From Candidatus Altimarinota bacterium (GTDB lineage: Bacteria; Patescibacteriota; Gracilibacteria; BD1-5; UBA6164), in assembly GCA_028689115.1 (NCBI GenBank), contig JAQTWV010000001.1, forward strand, positions 659,539 to 723,538: a DNA stretch of 64,000 bases. Reading direction: 5' to 3'. The position numbers and the translations under genes are program-made. Below the pieces are notes generated by a model. The model saw nothing but the letters and a program-made list of their open reading frames with translations. It was not told where the DNA came from and did not search any database. This document shows, in pieces, positions 33,425-45,226 of the stretch (position 1 is its first letter; every line of letters begins with the position of its first letter).

Positions 33425-35308
33425 CTATTTTTTTAATAAATTTACAAATACTTCACTTGGAAGACTTACTTTTCAAAATTGTCTCATTTTTTTCTTACCT
33501 TGTTTTTGTTTTTCAAGTAATTTTTTCTTTCTAGTTATATCTCAACCATAAAGCTTAGCCGTTACATCTTTTCTCATAGCTGAAATATCTTCTCTTCAAA
33601 CTACATCTCATCAAACTACTGCTTGAATCTTGATTGTAAAAAGCGCTTTTGGAATAGATTGCTTTAAATTAGCACAAATTTTTCATCATAAATAACGAGC
33701 TTGTTTTCTATGACAAATAAAAGCTAGCGCATCTACTTTTTCATCTGCAATTAAAACTTCTAGTTTTACTAAATCATCTTCACTAAATCTTAAAAATTCA
33801 TAATTAAGTGAAGCATAACCTGAACTAAGGGATTTAATTTCATCATAAAAATCTCAAATTAATTCATTCATAGGTAATTCATAAGTAAGCATTACTCTAT
33901 CCGAATCTATAAATTGTTGATTTTTAAAAATTCATCTCCTATCTTGGCTTAATTGCATCAAATTTCAAACAAATTCAACTGGAGTAATTATTTCTACTTT
34001 TGCAATTGGTTCTTCTATATATAAATATTTTTCTCTATTTGGAAGTTCTTCAGGATTTGAAATCAAAACTCTAGTACATTTTTGTCATTTTTCACTTTCT
34101 ATATATTCTGGTAAAAATCTAGAATATTCTGATCTCTTATCTCAAAGCATAACAACTCTATAAGTAACTTGAGGAGATGTCATTATAACATCCATACCAA
34201 ATTCTCTAAGTAGTCTTTCTTTTACTATTTCTAAATGTAATAATCAAAGAAAACCACATCTATAACCATGTCCTAGAGCTGGAGAAACATCTGTTTCTAC
34301 AAAAAGTGAAGAATCGTTTAATACTAGTTTTTCCATTGCATCTTTTAGCAAAGGATATTCACTACTATCCATTGCAAAAATACCAGCGTAGATAAATGGA
34401 GTAACAAGCCCAAATCATTCAATAGGATTTGCATCTTCTGGTTTTGCTTTTGGTCATTCTACCATTTCTGGTTTCCACATAGTATCACCAACTTTTGCAT
34501 CTCTAATAGTTTTTAAACCAGTAACTACATATCAAATTGAACCTAATCAAATTTTTTGCTCACTTGTATATCATGGTGAAAAATACCCAACATCAAGTGC
34601 TTCAATTTTTTTATTTGTATTTAAAAAATGACAAATATCTCATTTTTTAATTTCTCACTGAAATACCTTTACATAAGAAACTACTCATCTGTAAGCATCA
34701 TATTGAGAATCAAAAACTAGTGCTTTTAATTCATCATTATATGGATTTTTATCTGAATATACCTTTGGTGAAGACACTCTTTTTATAACTTCATCTAAAA
34801 TTGTTTCTACATTTTCTCAAGTTTTAGCTGAAACTCAAATTATTTCACTCTTATCACAACCAAGTAAGTTTACTATTTCTTCTGCAACTTTATCAAAATC
34901 AGCAGCTGGTAAATCAATCTTGTTTATAACTGGAATAATATCTAAATCATTTTCTATAGCCATATAAACATTACTCAAAGTTTGAGCTTCAATTCATTGA
35001 GTTGCATCGACTATTAAAAGAGCACCTTCTACAGATGCCAAACTTCTAGAAACTTCATATTGAAAATCTACGTGACCTGGAGTATCAATTATATTCATTT
35101 GATAACCTTTCCAATTCATTCTAACTGGTTGAAGTTTGATTGTAATTCATCTTTCTTGCTCCAATTCCATACTATCAAGCATTTGTCATCTTTTCATATC
35201 TCTCTTATCTATTGTTCAAGTGATTTCAAGTAATCTATCAGCAAGAGTAGATTTACCATGATCAATATGAGCAATAATACAAAAATTTCTAATCTTATTT
35301 AATTCCAT
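33425..35308 (-). CDS. lepA: Elongation factor 4 (LepA)
   Basis: 627 residues. Translational GTPase involved in ribosome back-translocation or biogenesis. G1 [15 protein letters not shown]2/G3 [17 protein letters not shown]4 NKIDLPAAD, and the LepA-specific C-terminal domain with [18 protein letters not shown]. An in-frame ATG 12 bases upstream (35320) would add MGKT; the ATG at 35308 gives the usual [16 protein letters not shown]. Full length. Many TGA glycines. Confidence 0.97.
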
Positions 35309-35440
35309 AGTTTTTCACATTTTGTTAATAATTTGGCGTATTTTATGTATAATTGTTAAAAAGTAAAGAGTAAAAAAATACTAAAAATTATAGTAATAAT
35401 AACTATTATTCTTATTTATCCATTATATAAAAAATAAAAA

Positions 35441-35482
35441 AATCTTTCTAGATAAGTTTTTACTTATTTAGAAAGATTTTAA
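35441..35482. terminator. Intrinsic terminator downstream of pilin 3
   Basis: Stem aatctttcta-ataag / cttat-tagaaagatt with T-runs on both sides; it ends the minus-strand pilin gene. Confidence 0.75.
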
Positions 35483-35490
35483 AATTTCTT

Positions 35491-37059
35491 TTAGTTTTTG
35501 AAACATCTTACTGGGTTTCAATTAGCTGGCCAACTAGCATCACTTGGATTTATTCAAGTCGAATCAAAATAATATATATATCATCAATTTCAAGGATATT
35601 GTGTAGATGCCCAATATGATCATGAAACGTCTCAAAAATTAAAACCTCCATGTCAATAATAACGATATCATGATTTTGGTAATTTCAGTGTATTCATCAT
35701 AGTTGTCGTAGAATTTCCCCAACCTGCGGATGTTCTTAAACCAACCCATTCTGCATTACTTGGAACATGATATCAGCTAGCACATGGTCATTGTCTAGCT
35801 AAATTTGTACCTGTTGAGTGTCCCCAATTATTTGTTATATCAGTATTTGCCCAACTATATGGACTTGGAAGTGTTCAACTCCATACAAATCAATATTCAT
35901 CATTTGATGCATCAAGTCATTCACCTCAAGGTATTATTGAAGATTCTTGAGTATTATCCCCATAAATAAAACCTTTATTTCTTCACCATTGAAAATATAA
36001 TCATCTAGATATTGTCCAATCTGTACTAGCTATAGTTGCTCATACATTACATGCAGATACTGCATATCATGTTCATGCTCAACTACAAACTACTATATCA
36101 GGTGTATTACATCAAGAATATGTTGTTGTTGCTGAAAATGGTGCAGGACTATTTTGTCATACACAACTTGCAAATGGGTTTGGAGCTGTACTACAATCAC
36201 TTCAAGTATATCAATTTATACAAGTATAATAACATGGATCTGCATTATTTGTATTTTGCCACACTTGATTTTGTGTTGTTGGTGTTCATATTGTAAAACT
36301 TGCATTTGTATAACTTGGTTGTGTATCACAACTATTTGGAGCTGTACTACAATCACTTCAAGTATATCAATTTATACATTCATAGTAACACGGATTTGCA
36401 TTGCTTGTATTTTGCCATACTTGATTTTCACTTGTTGGTGTTCACTCTGTAAAACTTGCATTTGTATAACTTGGTTGTGTATCACAACTATTTACTGCCA
36501 CATTATTTGAAATTCATCATGTGATTTCATATGGTAATTGTACTCACATATCTACAACAAATAAATCCACTGAATTTTTCATTATACTTGGTGAATCATT
36601 TGTTTTTACTTTATAATAATTTCCTTTTACCACTGCTTCACTCTTATTTTCATTTAAAGTTCAAATTTGCGTAAACTTATAAGCTCATGTTCAACTTCAT
36701 CATACTGAAAATGATAATACATAATCATCGTTTGTTATTGGATCTTTAAAATTAGCTCCATTTTCTTTTAATGTTTGAAAATTTGCTACTCACTGTATAG
36801 AACTTCAACTTAAACTATCTATTATCAATCAAGAATTTGTTTTTACTGGATTGATTAAATTTGATAATGATACACCTCTAGCTACTTCTATTCAGATCTT
36901 TTTCATTAAGTTATTTACATCACTTATTCTTTTACTATCTCTAGCATTTGTAGAGTATCATTGCAAGTTTATAAACGCTATTGTTCATAGTATAGCAAGT
37001 ATTGTAATTACTACTATCAATTCCACTAGAGTGAAGGCTTTATTCTTTTTTGTTATCAT
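35491..37059 (-). CDS. Prepilin-like protein with duplicated cysteine modules and DUF1566-type tail (copy 3)
   Basis: 522 residues. Starts MITKKNKAFTLVELIVVIT, a prepilin signal with Ala at -1. Pilin domain to about residue 185. Then two tandem modules of about 50 residues (NSCDTQPSYTNASFT ... NQVWQN ... CYY-CINGYTGSDCSTAP), one module more than copy 1. The C-terminus (HVPSNAEWVGLRTSAGWG ... NPVRCFKN) is of the DUF1566/FSD type. More diverged from copies 1 and 2 than they are from each other. Probable extracellular adhesin or pilus tip protein. Confidence 0.82.
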
Positions 37060-37168
37060 AGTTTTTTATAAAAAATAAATACTAATAACTTAATTATTAG
37101 TATTTATTAGAATTTGCAAAATATTTTTAGTTTTTAAATTGACTTTTTTTATATATCAATTTTAAATT

Positions 37169-37396
37169 TTAATGACTACAACCACAACCTGAACCGCAAT
37201 GACCACCATCTTCACCATGTTCATGATCATGTTCTTCTCATTGTTCTTGTATAAAACTGATAAATGAATCAATTAATACTTCAATCATTCTAGAGTCATC
37301 TTTTATTTCAGACCCATCAGCATTTGGAATTACTTGTTTTAAAAGATCCAAGTATTCTCTATATTTTTCATTTATTTCTATATTTATATTTTTCAT
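37169..37396 (-). CDS. Small protein with His/Cys-rich metal-binding tail
   Basis: 75 residues. Helical acidic first part (NEKYREYLDLLKQVIP), then a C-terminal run HDHEHGEDGGHCGSGCGCSH that looks made for binding metal ions such as Zn, Ni or Cu. Function unknown; it may be a metallochaperone or store. No start alternative. Confidence 0.65.
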
Positions 37397-37422
37397 ATTT
37401 TTTAAGTTATATTTATAAAATT

Positions 37423-38553
37423 TTATTTTTTAGATTTTGTTTTTATTTTACCAAATTTTTCTTTAAAAGATTTTATAATCTTTTTTCTATTGTTAGCAAC
37501 TTCATCACTATCATCAATTTGAAGATCTCACTTTTCTGATAATAATATAGCAATTGGTCTAGTAACAGGTATTTTTCATAAAATTATATTTATAATTACC
37601 ATTATTGGCACAGATAATAACATACCAACCACTCACCAAAGTGTTCACCAAAATCAAAGTGATATAATTATAACCAAAGGACTAAGATTTAACCTATTTC
37701 ACATAAATCTAGGCTCAATTATATTTCACATCAGAACTTGTATTCAAGTTAAACCAGAAATCATAAAAACTGAATCATAAGGTGTAAATCATGGTTGAAC
37801 AAGTGATAATAATGATGGAAATAATACTGCAATTATAGAACCTATATTTGGTATAAAATTTAATATAAAAACAAGCATACTCCAAAATATAGCAAAATCT
37901 AGTTTAAAAGCTATCATTATGATATAACTAAAAACAGCAGTTAAAAACGAAACTATTGTTTTAATAACAAAGTATGACTTTACATCTGCTTTTATCTTTT
38001 CAAGAGTTTCAATTATATGCACTCTTTGTGCATTGTTAACAATCATCAAATATAACTTATTTTTAAAATATCTATATTCAAGTAATATAAATAAAACATA
38101 AAATAATATAATTCAAGTTTTTGAAAATATAGATGTAAATCAACCAATAACTAAAGTAAAAACATATTGTAAATTTATTTCGTTTAAAACTTCAGTAAAA
38201 CTAGCTGGTGCATCAATACCAAAGAAATCAAATACAGAAGAATATATTTCCAATATCCTTGCTTGGTATAATGGTAATCATTTAACTAGCTCATCAATAT
38301 TAGTTCAAAATAACTTTCAAATAAGCCAAAAAACTCAAATATAAGTTAATAATGAAAAAGTAAATGATAAAAATGATGGAATTCTAAGTTTTTTATAAAA
38401 ATTTGATAATCAAATTATCGCAAATGAAAATAAAAGTGCAATAATAAAAGGTATTATAAGATTTGCTCAAATATACAAAACATAAAACAATGTAAATAGT
38501 AGAATAATTACAAAACCAAAATTTACAATAAATGTATTTCCTTTTTTAAACAT
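37423..38553 (-). CDS. AI-2E/UPF0118 family membrane protein (first copy)
   Basis: 376 residues with about eight membrane segments. FTFSLLTYIGVF and the conserved ILNFIPNIGSIIAVLFPSLL followed by SLGFGGTLGGVVGMLLSVP identify the AI-2E transporter family (formerly DUF20). Members export small molecules or act as Na+/H+ antiporters; the substrate cannot be told from sequence. C-terminal tail basic (KEKFGKIKTKSKK). A second member lies at 61.9-63.0 kb. The protein is split several times in the standard code. Confidence 0.85.
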
Positions 38554-38573
38554 ATTTTAAATATAGAGTTATG

Positions 38574-39164
38574 TTACTTAATAAGTGCAGCTTGAATATT
38601 TTTACAAAGGTCTAATATTCAAATATTTTTACTACTAGAAACCGCTATTATTTCTTGTCAAAAGAATGATTCTTTTGCATGATTTATAGATTTCATAAGT
38701 TCATTTTTTGATAATTTATCTATCTTTGATAATACAATTGTAACTGGTAATTCAAGTCATAATATATATTTATACATATCTAAATCTGATTCTTGTGCTC
38801 CTAGTTTAGAATCTATAAGCATAACTACCTTTTTAATTGAACTTTTTCTTTCTTCTAAATACCAAGAAATAAGTCATTCTAATTGTTCTTTAAAATCCCT
38901 TCACAATTTAGCAAAACCATATCATGGTAAATCTGTTAAATAATACTTTTTTCAAACAGTAAATATATTTGCTAACCTAGTTTTACCTGGAGTTGATGAA
39001 GTTTTTACTAAATCTTTTTTTTCAAAAATAGCATTCATAAGACTTGATTTTCACATATTTGATCTCCCTACAAAAACTATCTCTTTTTTATTATCAAACA
39101 AAACCTGTTCAGCTCAAAGAGAAACAGATTTATAAAACACAACCTCATTAAATTTGATTCACAT
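38574..39164 (-). CDS. engB: Ribosome biogenesis GTPase EngB/YsxC
   Basis: 196 residues. GTPase for assembly of the large ribosomal subunit. G1 [15 protein letters not shown]2 SSTPGKT, G3 DLPGYGFAK, G4 LSKIDKL and G5 VSSSKN. Walker and G3 glycines include TGA. Full length for the family. The start ATG at 39164 is followed at once by a TGA glycine (MGIKFNEV). Transcribed away from the membrane protein at 39238. Confidence 0.96.
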
Positions 39165-39237
39165 CGAAAATTTTGTTATTAACTAAACTTATGATATAAT
39201 AAACAAGAATTTAAAAATATAAAGTAAAAAAAATAAA

Positions 39238-40398
39238 ATGTCTGAAAATATAAATCAAAAAGTTATAAATAATGCAATTTCTGCTTATTTAATGGTATTT
39301 ATCTCATGGTTATTTCTTTTTAATAAAGATAATGAAAATATAAATAATAGCTTTGTTAAAAATCATACAAAGTCAGCAATGGCAATACATATGATGATTA
39401 TAATAAATTATATTATTTTTATTAGTTATTCTATATTTTGAAGTTTGTCAGTATTTTGATACTCACTAAATATAATTATAGCGAATATAATATTTATATT
39501 AATTTGAATAGTATTTGTAAATTGAATCTATCATGCTTCAAAATGAAATGAATTCAAAATATGAGGTTTTATAAAAACTACAAAATGAATTTCTCTTGAT
39601 TTAAATAATGATAAAAATTTTGATGAACATGATAAATTAAACATACTTTTAAGTCACATACCATTTTTATGATTTATGGTTTGAGCTAAATTTAAAAATG
39701 AAAAAATAGAAAATATACTAAAATTAAACTTATTTATTTCACTTATATTATCACTCATATACATTTTTTGACACAATAATATAGTAAATTTCCTAAGTTT
39801 AATATATATAATTTATATAGTTTTTGCTTGAGTAAACCTTTATGTTAGAGAAGAATTAGTTACTATAAACTTGCCATATTATTTTTTACCAAAGTGAAAA
39901 TTGTTTCTGCAAAAAGTATTATTTAAATATTTAAAAAATTATTTTAAATGAGAATTTAGAGATTTTGAAAAGATTAAAGAAGAACAAAAAATAAGAGAAA
40001 ATGAAATAGAAAGAATAGATTTAGAAAAAATTAAAGAATTAAATGATGTGCAATTAAGTAAAAAATTAATTTATATACCAATACTAAACTTCATATTTTT
40101 ATTTCAAAAAGAAAACAAATATAGTTTTCATATAAGAAATGCATTAACTCTTGATCTTATATTAATTATATTAGTGATACTTATATTTTTCTCTATTATA
40201 AGTGCTAAATGGTTATTAATATTATTATTTCCTATATGTTTTGGATTATGAAAACTTAGTGAAACTTATTATAAGATGCCTTATATTTATGAAATTTATA
40301 GATTTATACACTATATAAAAAATCTATTTCATAAATCAAAGAGTGAATTGAAAAAAAGAAAAAATGAAGTTATAGAAGTAAATTTAAAAGTAGAATAA
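39238..40398 (+). CDS. Multi-pass membrane protein, unknown
   Basis: 386 residues, about nine hydrophobic segments, with a charged helical loop near residues 230-275 (KIKEEQKIRENEIERID). Two regions, near residues 1-70 and 270-350, look alike (LMVFISWLFLFNKDNE... and IYIPILNFIFLFQKENKYSFHIRNA), suggesting an internal duplication related to small DUF4870-like membrane proteins such as the one at 24.9 kb. No enzymatic motif. Confidence 0.65.
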
Positions 40399-40421
40399 TT
40401 TTATTATTCTACTTTTTTTCT
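40390..40421 (+). terminator. Intrinsic terminator
   Basis: Stem gtagaataa / ttattctac followed by seven T. Confidence 0.8.
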
Positions 40422-40455
40422 TATAATAAAAATAATTACACTTAATAATTTACTG

Positions 40456-41466
40456 ATGCAAATATTTTTTTATAGTACTTTATTTATATACTGACTTTTA
40501 TTTTGAAGTTTTTCATCTGTTTTAATTCATAGATTTAAATCAGAAGAAAAATGAATTTGGTGAGGTAGAAGTCATTGTCCAAAATGCAATACAACACTTA
40601 GATTTTTTGATTTAGTACCTATTTTATCATATTTATCAACACTATGAAAATGCAGGTATTGTAAAACAAAGATCTCAGCAATTTACCCTATTTTAGAATT
40701 ATCAACTGCTATACTTTTTGTATTAATATGATATTTTTTAATAGATACAAATGCATTATTCTTATGAAGTTGAGCTGAAATATTAAAACTATTATTTTGG
40801 TTATCTGTTTGATTTATAACTATTTTATACATATTTTATGACATATTATTTTTAGAAATTCATGAATGAATAATGCTTTCTTGAATAAGTTTAGCATTTA
40901 TATGACTAGTAAGTAATGCTCTGTTTATAGATTTAGTTCCTACTATAAAAATCACAAGTGATTTATATTTAACTGCAAATATTGTTTCAATTCCTCTGTG
41001 AATAGCAATTATATGATTACTTTATATTATAATGCTAAAAGAATTAAAGGTTATTTATGATGTATTAATATTTTTTGTAATAATTTTAAGTTTAATATTA
41101 TTAAAAAATATTTTTATAGTAAACTTATCAAGTCTACCTATAATTAGTTGAATAATTTGAGCTCTATCTATATTTATATTTTTCTACTTACAAATAGTTT
41201 TATCAGGATGAAAAGCTCTTTGAGGTTGAGATTTAAGAATTTGAATTATGATTTGATTGCTTCTTTGAATAAGTTATAGTTTTGCATGAATGATGATTAC
41301 ATATTTTGTAGGAAGTATAATTTCTATTTGAATAATTATTTCTCAAAAATTAAAAAAGAAAGAAGTTTTAAACGTAGTTCCCTTTGGTCCGTTCTTATGA
41401 GTATGATTTTTAATTACAATTTTATTCCAAAATCATATTGCAAATATTATAGAAATATATTTTTAA
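40456..41466 (+). CDS. pilD: Prepilin peptidase (A24 family)
   Basis: 336 residues. Membrane aspartyl protease that cleaves and usually methylates type IV prepilins. N-terminal cytoplasmic domain with two CxxC pairs: GRSHCPKCNTTLRFFDLVPI and KCRYCKTKISAIYPILE. Two catalytic aspartates fit: the first in FYDILFLEIHEG near residue 138, the second in GGDLRIGIMIG near 258 (GxGDxK-like GGGD). About eight membrane helices. Its substrates are probably the three prepilin-like proteins at 29-37 kb. Confidence 0.92.
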
Positions 41467-41543
41467 TTATTGTAAAGATAAATTAATTTACTTTTATCTA
41501 AAAATTTGTTAGAATAAATTAAGTTTAAAAATAAAAAGAAAAA

Positions 41544-42086
41544 ATGGAAAACAAAAAAACAATACAAGCAATAGTAGATTTTATAACAAGTGCAGAAAAA
41601 TCTATAAAAAATGCTAAAAAACTTCTAAAAGATGTGATTGAAGAAAACAATATATCTTTAGAAACAAATATTGATTTAAATACTAAATGATTAAATTCAT
41701 ATAATAGTGATGATAACAAAATAATTGAATGAGTTTTTACATGAACTGAAATGCTTTGAGCAGATGGAAATAAATATCCTGTTCCAGTAAATTATTCATC
41801 TAAATCAAAATTAGTTCAATGAGATAAATTGAAACTTACAATTGAATGAAATGGAAAAATGCTTTATAAACAAATCCTTCCAATTGAGAGAGAAACTAAG
41901 ATTTGATTAGTAGTAAAAGAAAAAGAAAAATACCAAGTAATTTCAGAGTGAGAAACTTATGATTTATTAACTGCTGCAGTTACTCACTTCAAAGCAAATA
42001 TTTGAGACAAGATAACTATACTAGTTCCTGCTTGAAAAAAAGCTACATTTGCAGCTCTTGATGCTGTAATTCCAAACGAAAATTAA
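41544..42086 (+). CDS. Hypothetical protein, 180 aa
   Basis: N-terminal helical segment (AIVDFITSAEKSIKNAKKLLKDVIEE), a middle beta-rich domain (EGVFTGTEMLGADGNKYPVPVNY ... GDKLKLTI) and a C-terminal domain ending TLLVPAGKKATFAALDAVIP-like. I have seen no firm family; it may be a CPR-specific conserved protein. Soluble. Monocistronic with a strong terminator directly behind. Confidence 0.65.
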
Positions 42087-42088
42087 AA

Positions 42089-42122
42089 CAAAAAAAATGA
42101 GACCTTCGGTCTCATTTTTTTT
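42089..42122. terminator. Strong bidirectional intrinsic terminator
   Basis: aaaaaaaatgagacc-ttc-ggtctcatttttttt, a near-ideal stem and tetraloop between convergent genes. Confidence 0.93.
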
Positions 42123-42128
42123 GTTTTT

Positions 42129-42596
42129 TTAATCTTCTAAGTTTACAAATTCACTAGTATCATCTGACATTTCTCACTTTACTTTATAAGATGAAACAAC
42201 TTCTGTGTGTTGTCATAGAGTAGTTAAAAATAATTGTTTTCAAGCTCCATAAGGAACAACAAGTCTTGCTTCAATACTTTCAAATATCTTAGCACTTTCT
42301 TTTGATCAAACTATAATAAGTACATCTACATCTCAGAAAAAAGATAATATTTCTTCTTTTAATTCAAAACTATCATTTGAAATAATAACTAAATGTTTAC
42401 TATCAATAGTAAAACTATAAAAAATTATATTATTATATTCTTTTGCTTCTAAAAGTATTCCAGATTTTTCAAATTCTCAAGGATGAGAAACATTTAATCA
42501 ATCGATACTAACTTCACATTTTTCTGTATCAAAAAGTATCTTATTTTTTGTATTTGAAATTATTTCTATAACTCAAGAATTATTTAAAATTTCCAT
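42129..42596 (-). CDS. Metallo-beta-lactamase-fold-like protein, short
   Basis: 155 residues. Layout of a small MBL-fold (UPF0173-like) protein: NVSHPGEFEKSGILLEA, a FTIDSKHLVIIS strand, DVDVLIIVGSKES and ARLVVPYGAGKQL. The classical HxHxDH zinc motif is absent, so hydrolase activity is unlikely. Assignment rests on the strand order and PGE(F/Y)E motif. Confidence 0.5.
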
Positions 42597-42610
42597 TATT
42601 TAAAAATTAA

Positions 42611-43063
42611 CTAAATAAAAAAAGTCTTGTTTCTACTAACTATTGTTTGTATATCAAACATAACTTTTAGTTTTCAAATTTCTTCAATTCAAAACCAAGT
42701 ATATCAAACAAATCTTTCTTCCTTTTGAACAACTGGGTCTTTACTTCAATTATATTTTACTAAAAACAAATAAACATCCTTATCTATAACAGGATTATTT
42801 TCCAAATATCAGGCAGTAAATGTATAATTTAATTTCGTAATAAATTTGATAACCTCTAAATCTTTTAAATCTAATCCAGCTTCTTCAGCTATTTCTCTAA
42901 CTGCAGTATCCTTTGCAACTTCTCAATCTTCTATATGTCATTTTGGTATAACATATACTTCTTGATTCTTAGCATTTAACCATTTTAAAAGAAGTACTTC
43001 TACCTTATTTCAATTTTTACGATATACAATTCCCCCTGAACTCTTTTCATATTTTTTTGCCAT
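42611..43063 (-). CDS. NUDIX hydrolase
   Basis: 150 residues. Complete NUDIX box GHIEDGEVAKDTAVREIAEEAGL (about residues 42-64; both glycines needed by the motif are present, some as TGA). Starts MAKKYEKSSGGIVYRK, typical of diadenosine polyphosphate or nucleotide pyrophosphohydrolases. Hydrolyses a nucleoside diphosphate linked to another moiety X; the exact substrate is open. Confidence 0.93.
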
Positions 43064-43224
43064 ATTTTATGAGTTCTAATCTATCTAAACTAATAGTAAT
43101 ATAAATAAAAATATAAATAATTCAAGTTCTTTTAAAAAGTCATCATATTTTTGCATTATTTTTTTAAATATAGTAAAATTAAAGTACTAAAATAAAAACA
43201 AAAATAAAAAATAAAAATAAAAAT

Positions 43225-44151
43225 ATGAGTGAAAATAAAGACATTTTAAATGAATTAGATTTTTTACAAGAAATAGAAAATCATTTAGAAAATGATAATT
43301 TAGTTTCTGAAATAACAGATAATAGCGCTAAATTAGATAAAACTATAAATTATAGATATGAAGTTATAGTTACTAAAAATAAAGTTAAAAAACAAAATGT
43401 AGTATTATCATGATTTATTTTTTTGATAAAATACTTAACAACTAGTTCTGTGATTTTTTGAGTACTTTTAATAACTACAAACTATAGTGCTTATATGAAT
43501 ATGGCACAAAGTTATTTAATGAAAGATAATGTAGAAAAAACTACTTCTTGATTACTAAATTCAGTAGAAGCAGCAAAGGTAAGCGATATTATCAGTGAAA
43601 AAATTGATGAAAATCAAGAAGAAGAAAAACTTAGTATAAAAAAATATAAAAAAGAACTTGATGCACAAAATATAAATTTAAATATAGATATTGCTCCATA
43701 TACAAATAGATTAGTTATTCCAAAAATAGGTAAAAATATACCTTTACTTGATGTTCAAAATAAAAATATAGAATGACAAAATGAGTTAAATGATATATTT
43801 ATGAAAGAACTTGAAAATGGAATAATAAGATATCCAGGAAGTGCTAAACCTTGAGAAGAATGAGTAAGTTTTATATTTGGTCACTCTTCAAATCTACCTT
43901 GGATGAAATGAGATTATAATAGTGTATTTGCAACTCTTGATAATGTGGCATATGATGATGAAATAATTGTTTACTACTGACAAGAAAAATATACTTACAA
44001 AATAAGAGAAAAAAAAGTAATAAGACCTTGAGATGTATCAGTATTAAAAAGAAATAATGATAAATCAGAAATAAGTTTAATGACTTGTTGGCCAGTTTGA
44101 ACTACTCTTAATAGATTAATAGTAACTTGAGAATTAGTAAAAAATGATTAA
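43225..44151 (+). CDS. Sortase
   Basis: 308 residues. Cytosolic N-terminus of about 60 residues, one membrane anchor (about 63-85), then a sortase domain: RLVIPKIGKNIPLLDV, catalytic His in FGHSSN (about residue 217), Cys in LMTCWPVGTTLNRLIV (about 291) and Arg in the same stretch (NRL). Acts outside the membrane, joining surface proteins to an acceptor. Class D/E is likely from TLxTC-like LMTC. No LPxTG substrate was noticed in this window. Forms an operon with the small gene that follows. Confidence 0.93.
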
Positions 44152-44176
44152 AAATAAAATAAAATAAAATTATATT

Positions 44177-44449
44177 ATGATTTGATTTGAATATAAATAC
44201 TTAAGCTTCACAGAAGTTTTAAATAACATTAAGAATATTAATAATTATTCTCATGAAGAATTAGATATTTTATGAGCATCAATTTTAGTAATATTAATTT
44301 TAATTGTATATTTAATACCAATTATAAAAGTTTATAATGATGAAAGAAAAAGATTAAAAGAAAAAATGAAAAAAAGAGAATTATTGAAAAAAATAGCACT
44401 TCAAAAAGATATAGAAGATAAAATAGCTCAAGAAATAAATATAAAATAA
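44177..44449 (+). CDS. Small membrane protein with coiled-coil tail
   Basis: 90 residues. One hydrophobic helix (about 34-51) followed by a strongly charged helix (DERKRLKEKMKKRELLKKIALQK, shown here as two segments of the same helix). Starts 25 bases after the sortase stop, with the same terminator, so probably co-expressed. Function unknown. Confidence 0.6.
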
Positions 44450-44484
44450 AAGATTAGTTTTTTAAAAAAACTAATCTTTTATTT
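44448..44484. terminator. Bidirectional intrinsic terminator
   Basis: aaaagattagtttttt / aaaaaactaatctttt stem, overlapping the ends of the two convergent genes. Confidence 0.85.
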
Positions 44485-45157
44485 TATTAAAACATATTAC
44501 ATATTCTTCATGTGAGCTATCTCTACAAGCAACTGGTTTATAAGTAACAAATTTTTCAAATCTACTTCTAACTTGCATTGCTAAATCATTAAAATCTTCT
44601 CATTTAAAAACTTTTAAAAGCATATTTCATCCTTTTTTTAAAAATCTATCACTAAATTCACAAATTGCTATATTTAGCTCTACAGATGCATATTGATCCA
44701 CATCAAAAACTCAAGTTGTATTTGGTGCAATATCACTAGTTATTAAATCAAATCTATCATCTCAAACTATATCTATTACACTTTTACTTAATTCATCATA
44801 TTCAAAAATACTTTGTACAATTGTTTTTACATTTGGATAAGAAAATGGCTTAACTTCTTTTAAATCTACTCAAATTATAATTTTTTCTCTTACTATATTT
44901 CTAATTGCTTGAAGAAAACTTCCAGGTGCACAACCTATATCCATAACTGAAAATTCTGGTTTTATTAATCAAAATCTCTCTTGAATTTCAAGTAATTTAT
45001 AAACACTTCTAGCTCTAAATCATGCTTTTTGTGCTTTTATAGCATACTCATCACGAACAATATAAGCTCATTGATTAACTTTTTTCTTTCTATGAAATCA
45101 TGTTTTTATAGGTGAAACTTGTTTTCAAGCGTTTCAGACTCTATTTTTTTTTGCCAT
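44471..45157 (-). CDS. rlmE: 23S rRNA (uridine-2'-O) methyltransferase, RlmE/FtsJ family
   Basis: 228 residues. SAM motif I VMDIGCAPGSFLQAI (about residue 83), the KDKE-type residues: Lys in ARSVYKLLEIQ, Asp in SDIAPNTTG, Lys in LLKVFKGEDF and the final Glu near EEY. Methylates U2552 of 23S rRNA in E. coli. The basic 45-residue N-terminal extension (KKNRVGNAGKQVSPIKTGFHRKK region) is longer than usual. Confidence 0.92.
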
Positions 45158-45226
45158 AAATATTTTAAAATTATTATTTTCTATTTGTAAATTATATAAA
45201 ATAAAAAAAATAATCAATTTTTAAAA

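Noticed and set aside
36180-36500. Repeats in the third pilin taken as a CRISPR array
   Set aside because: Only two units of about 150 bases, translated in frame as protein modules; no short repeat-spacer pattern. No CRISPR array or cas gene seen in the window.
36036-36510. Long plus-strand ORFs over the third pilin gene
   Set aside because: They are antisense shadows; low-complexity Cys/Thr/Ile translations of the cysteine modules.
42129-42596. Active metallo-beta-lactamase
   Set aside because: The HxHxDH metal-binding motif is missing.
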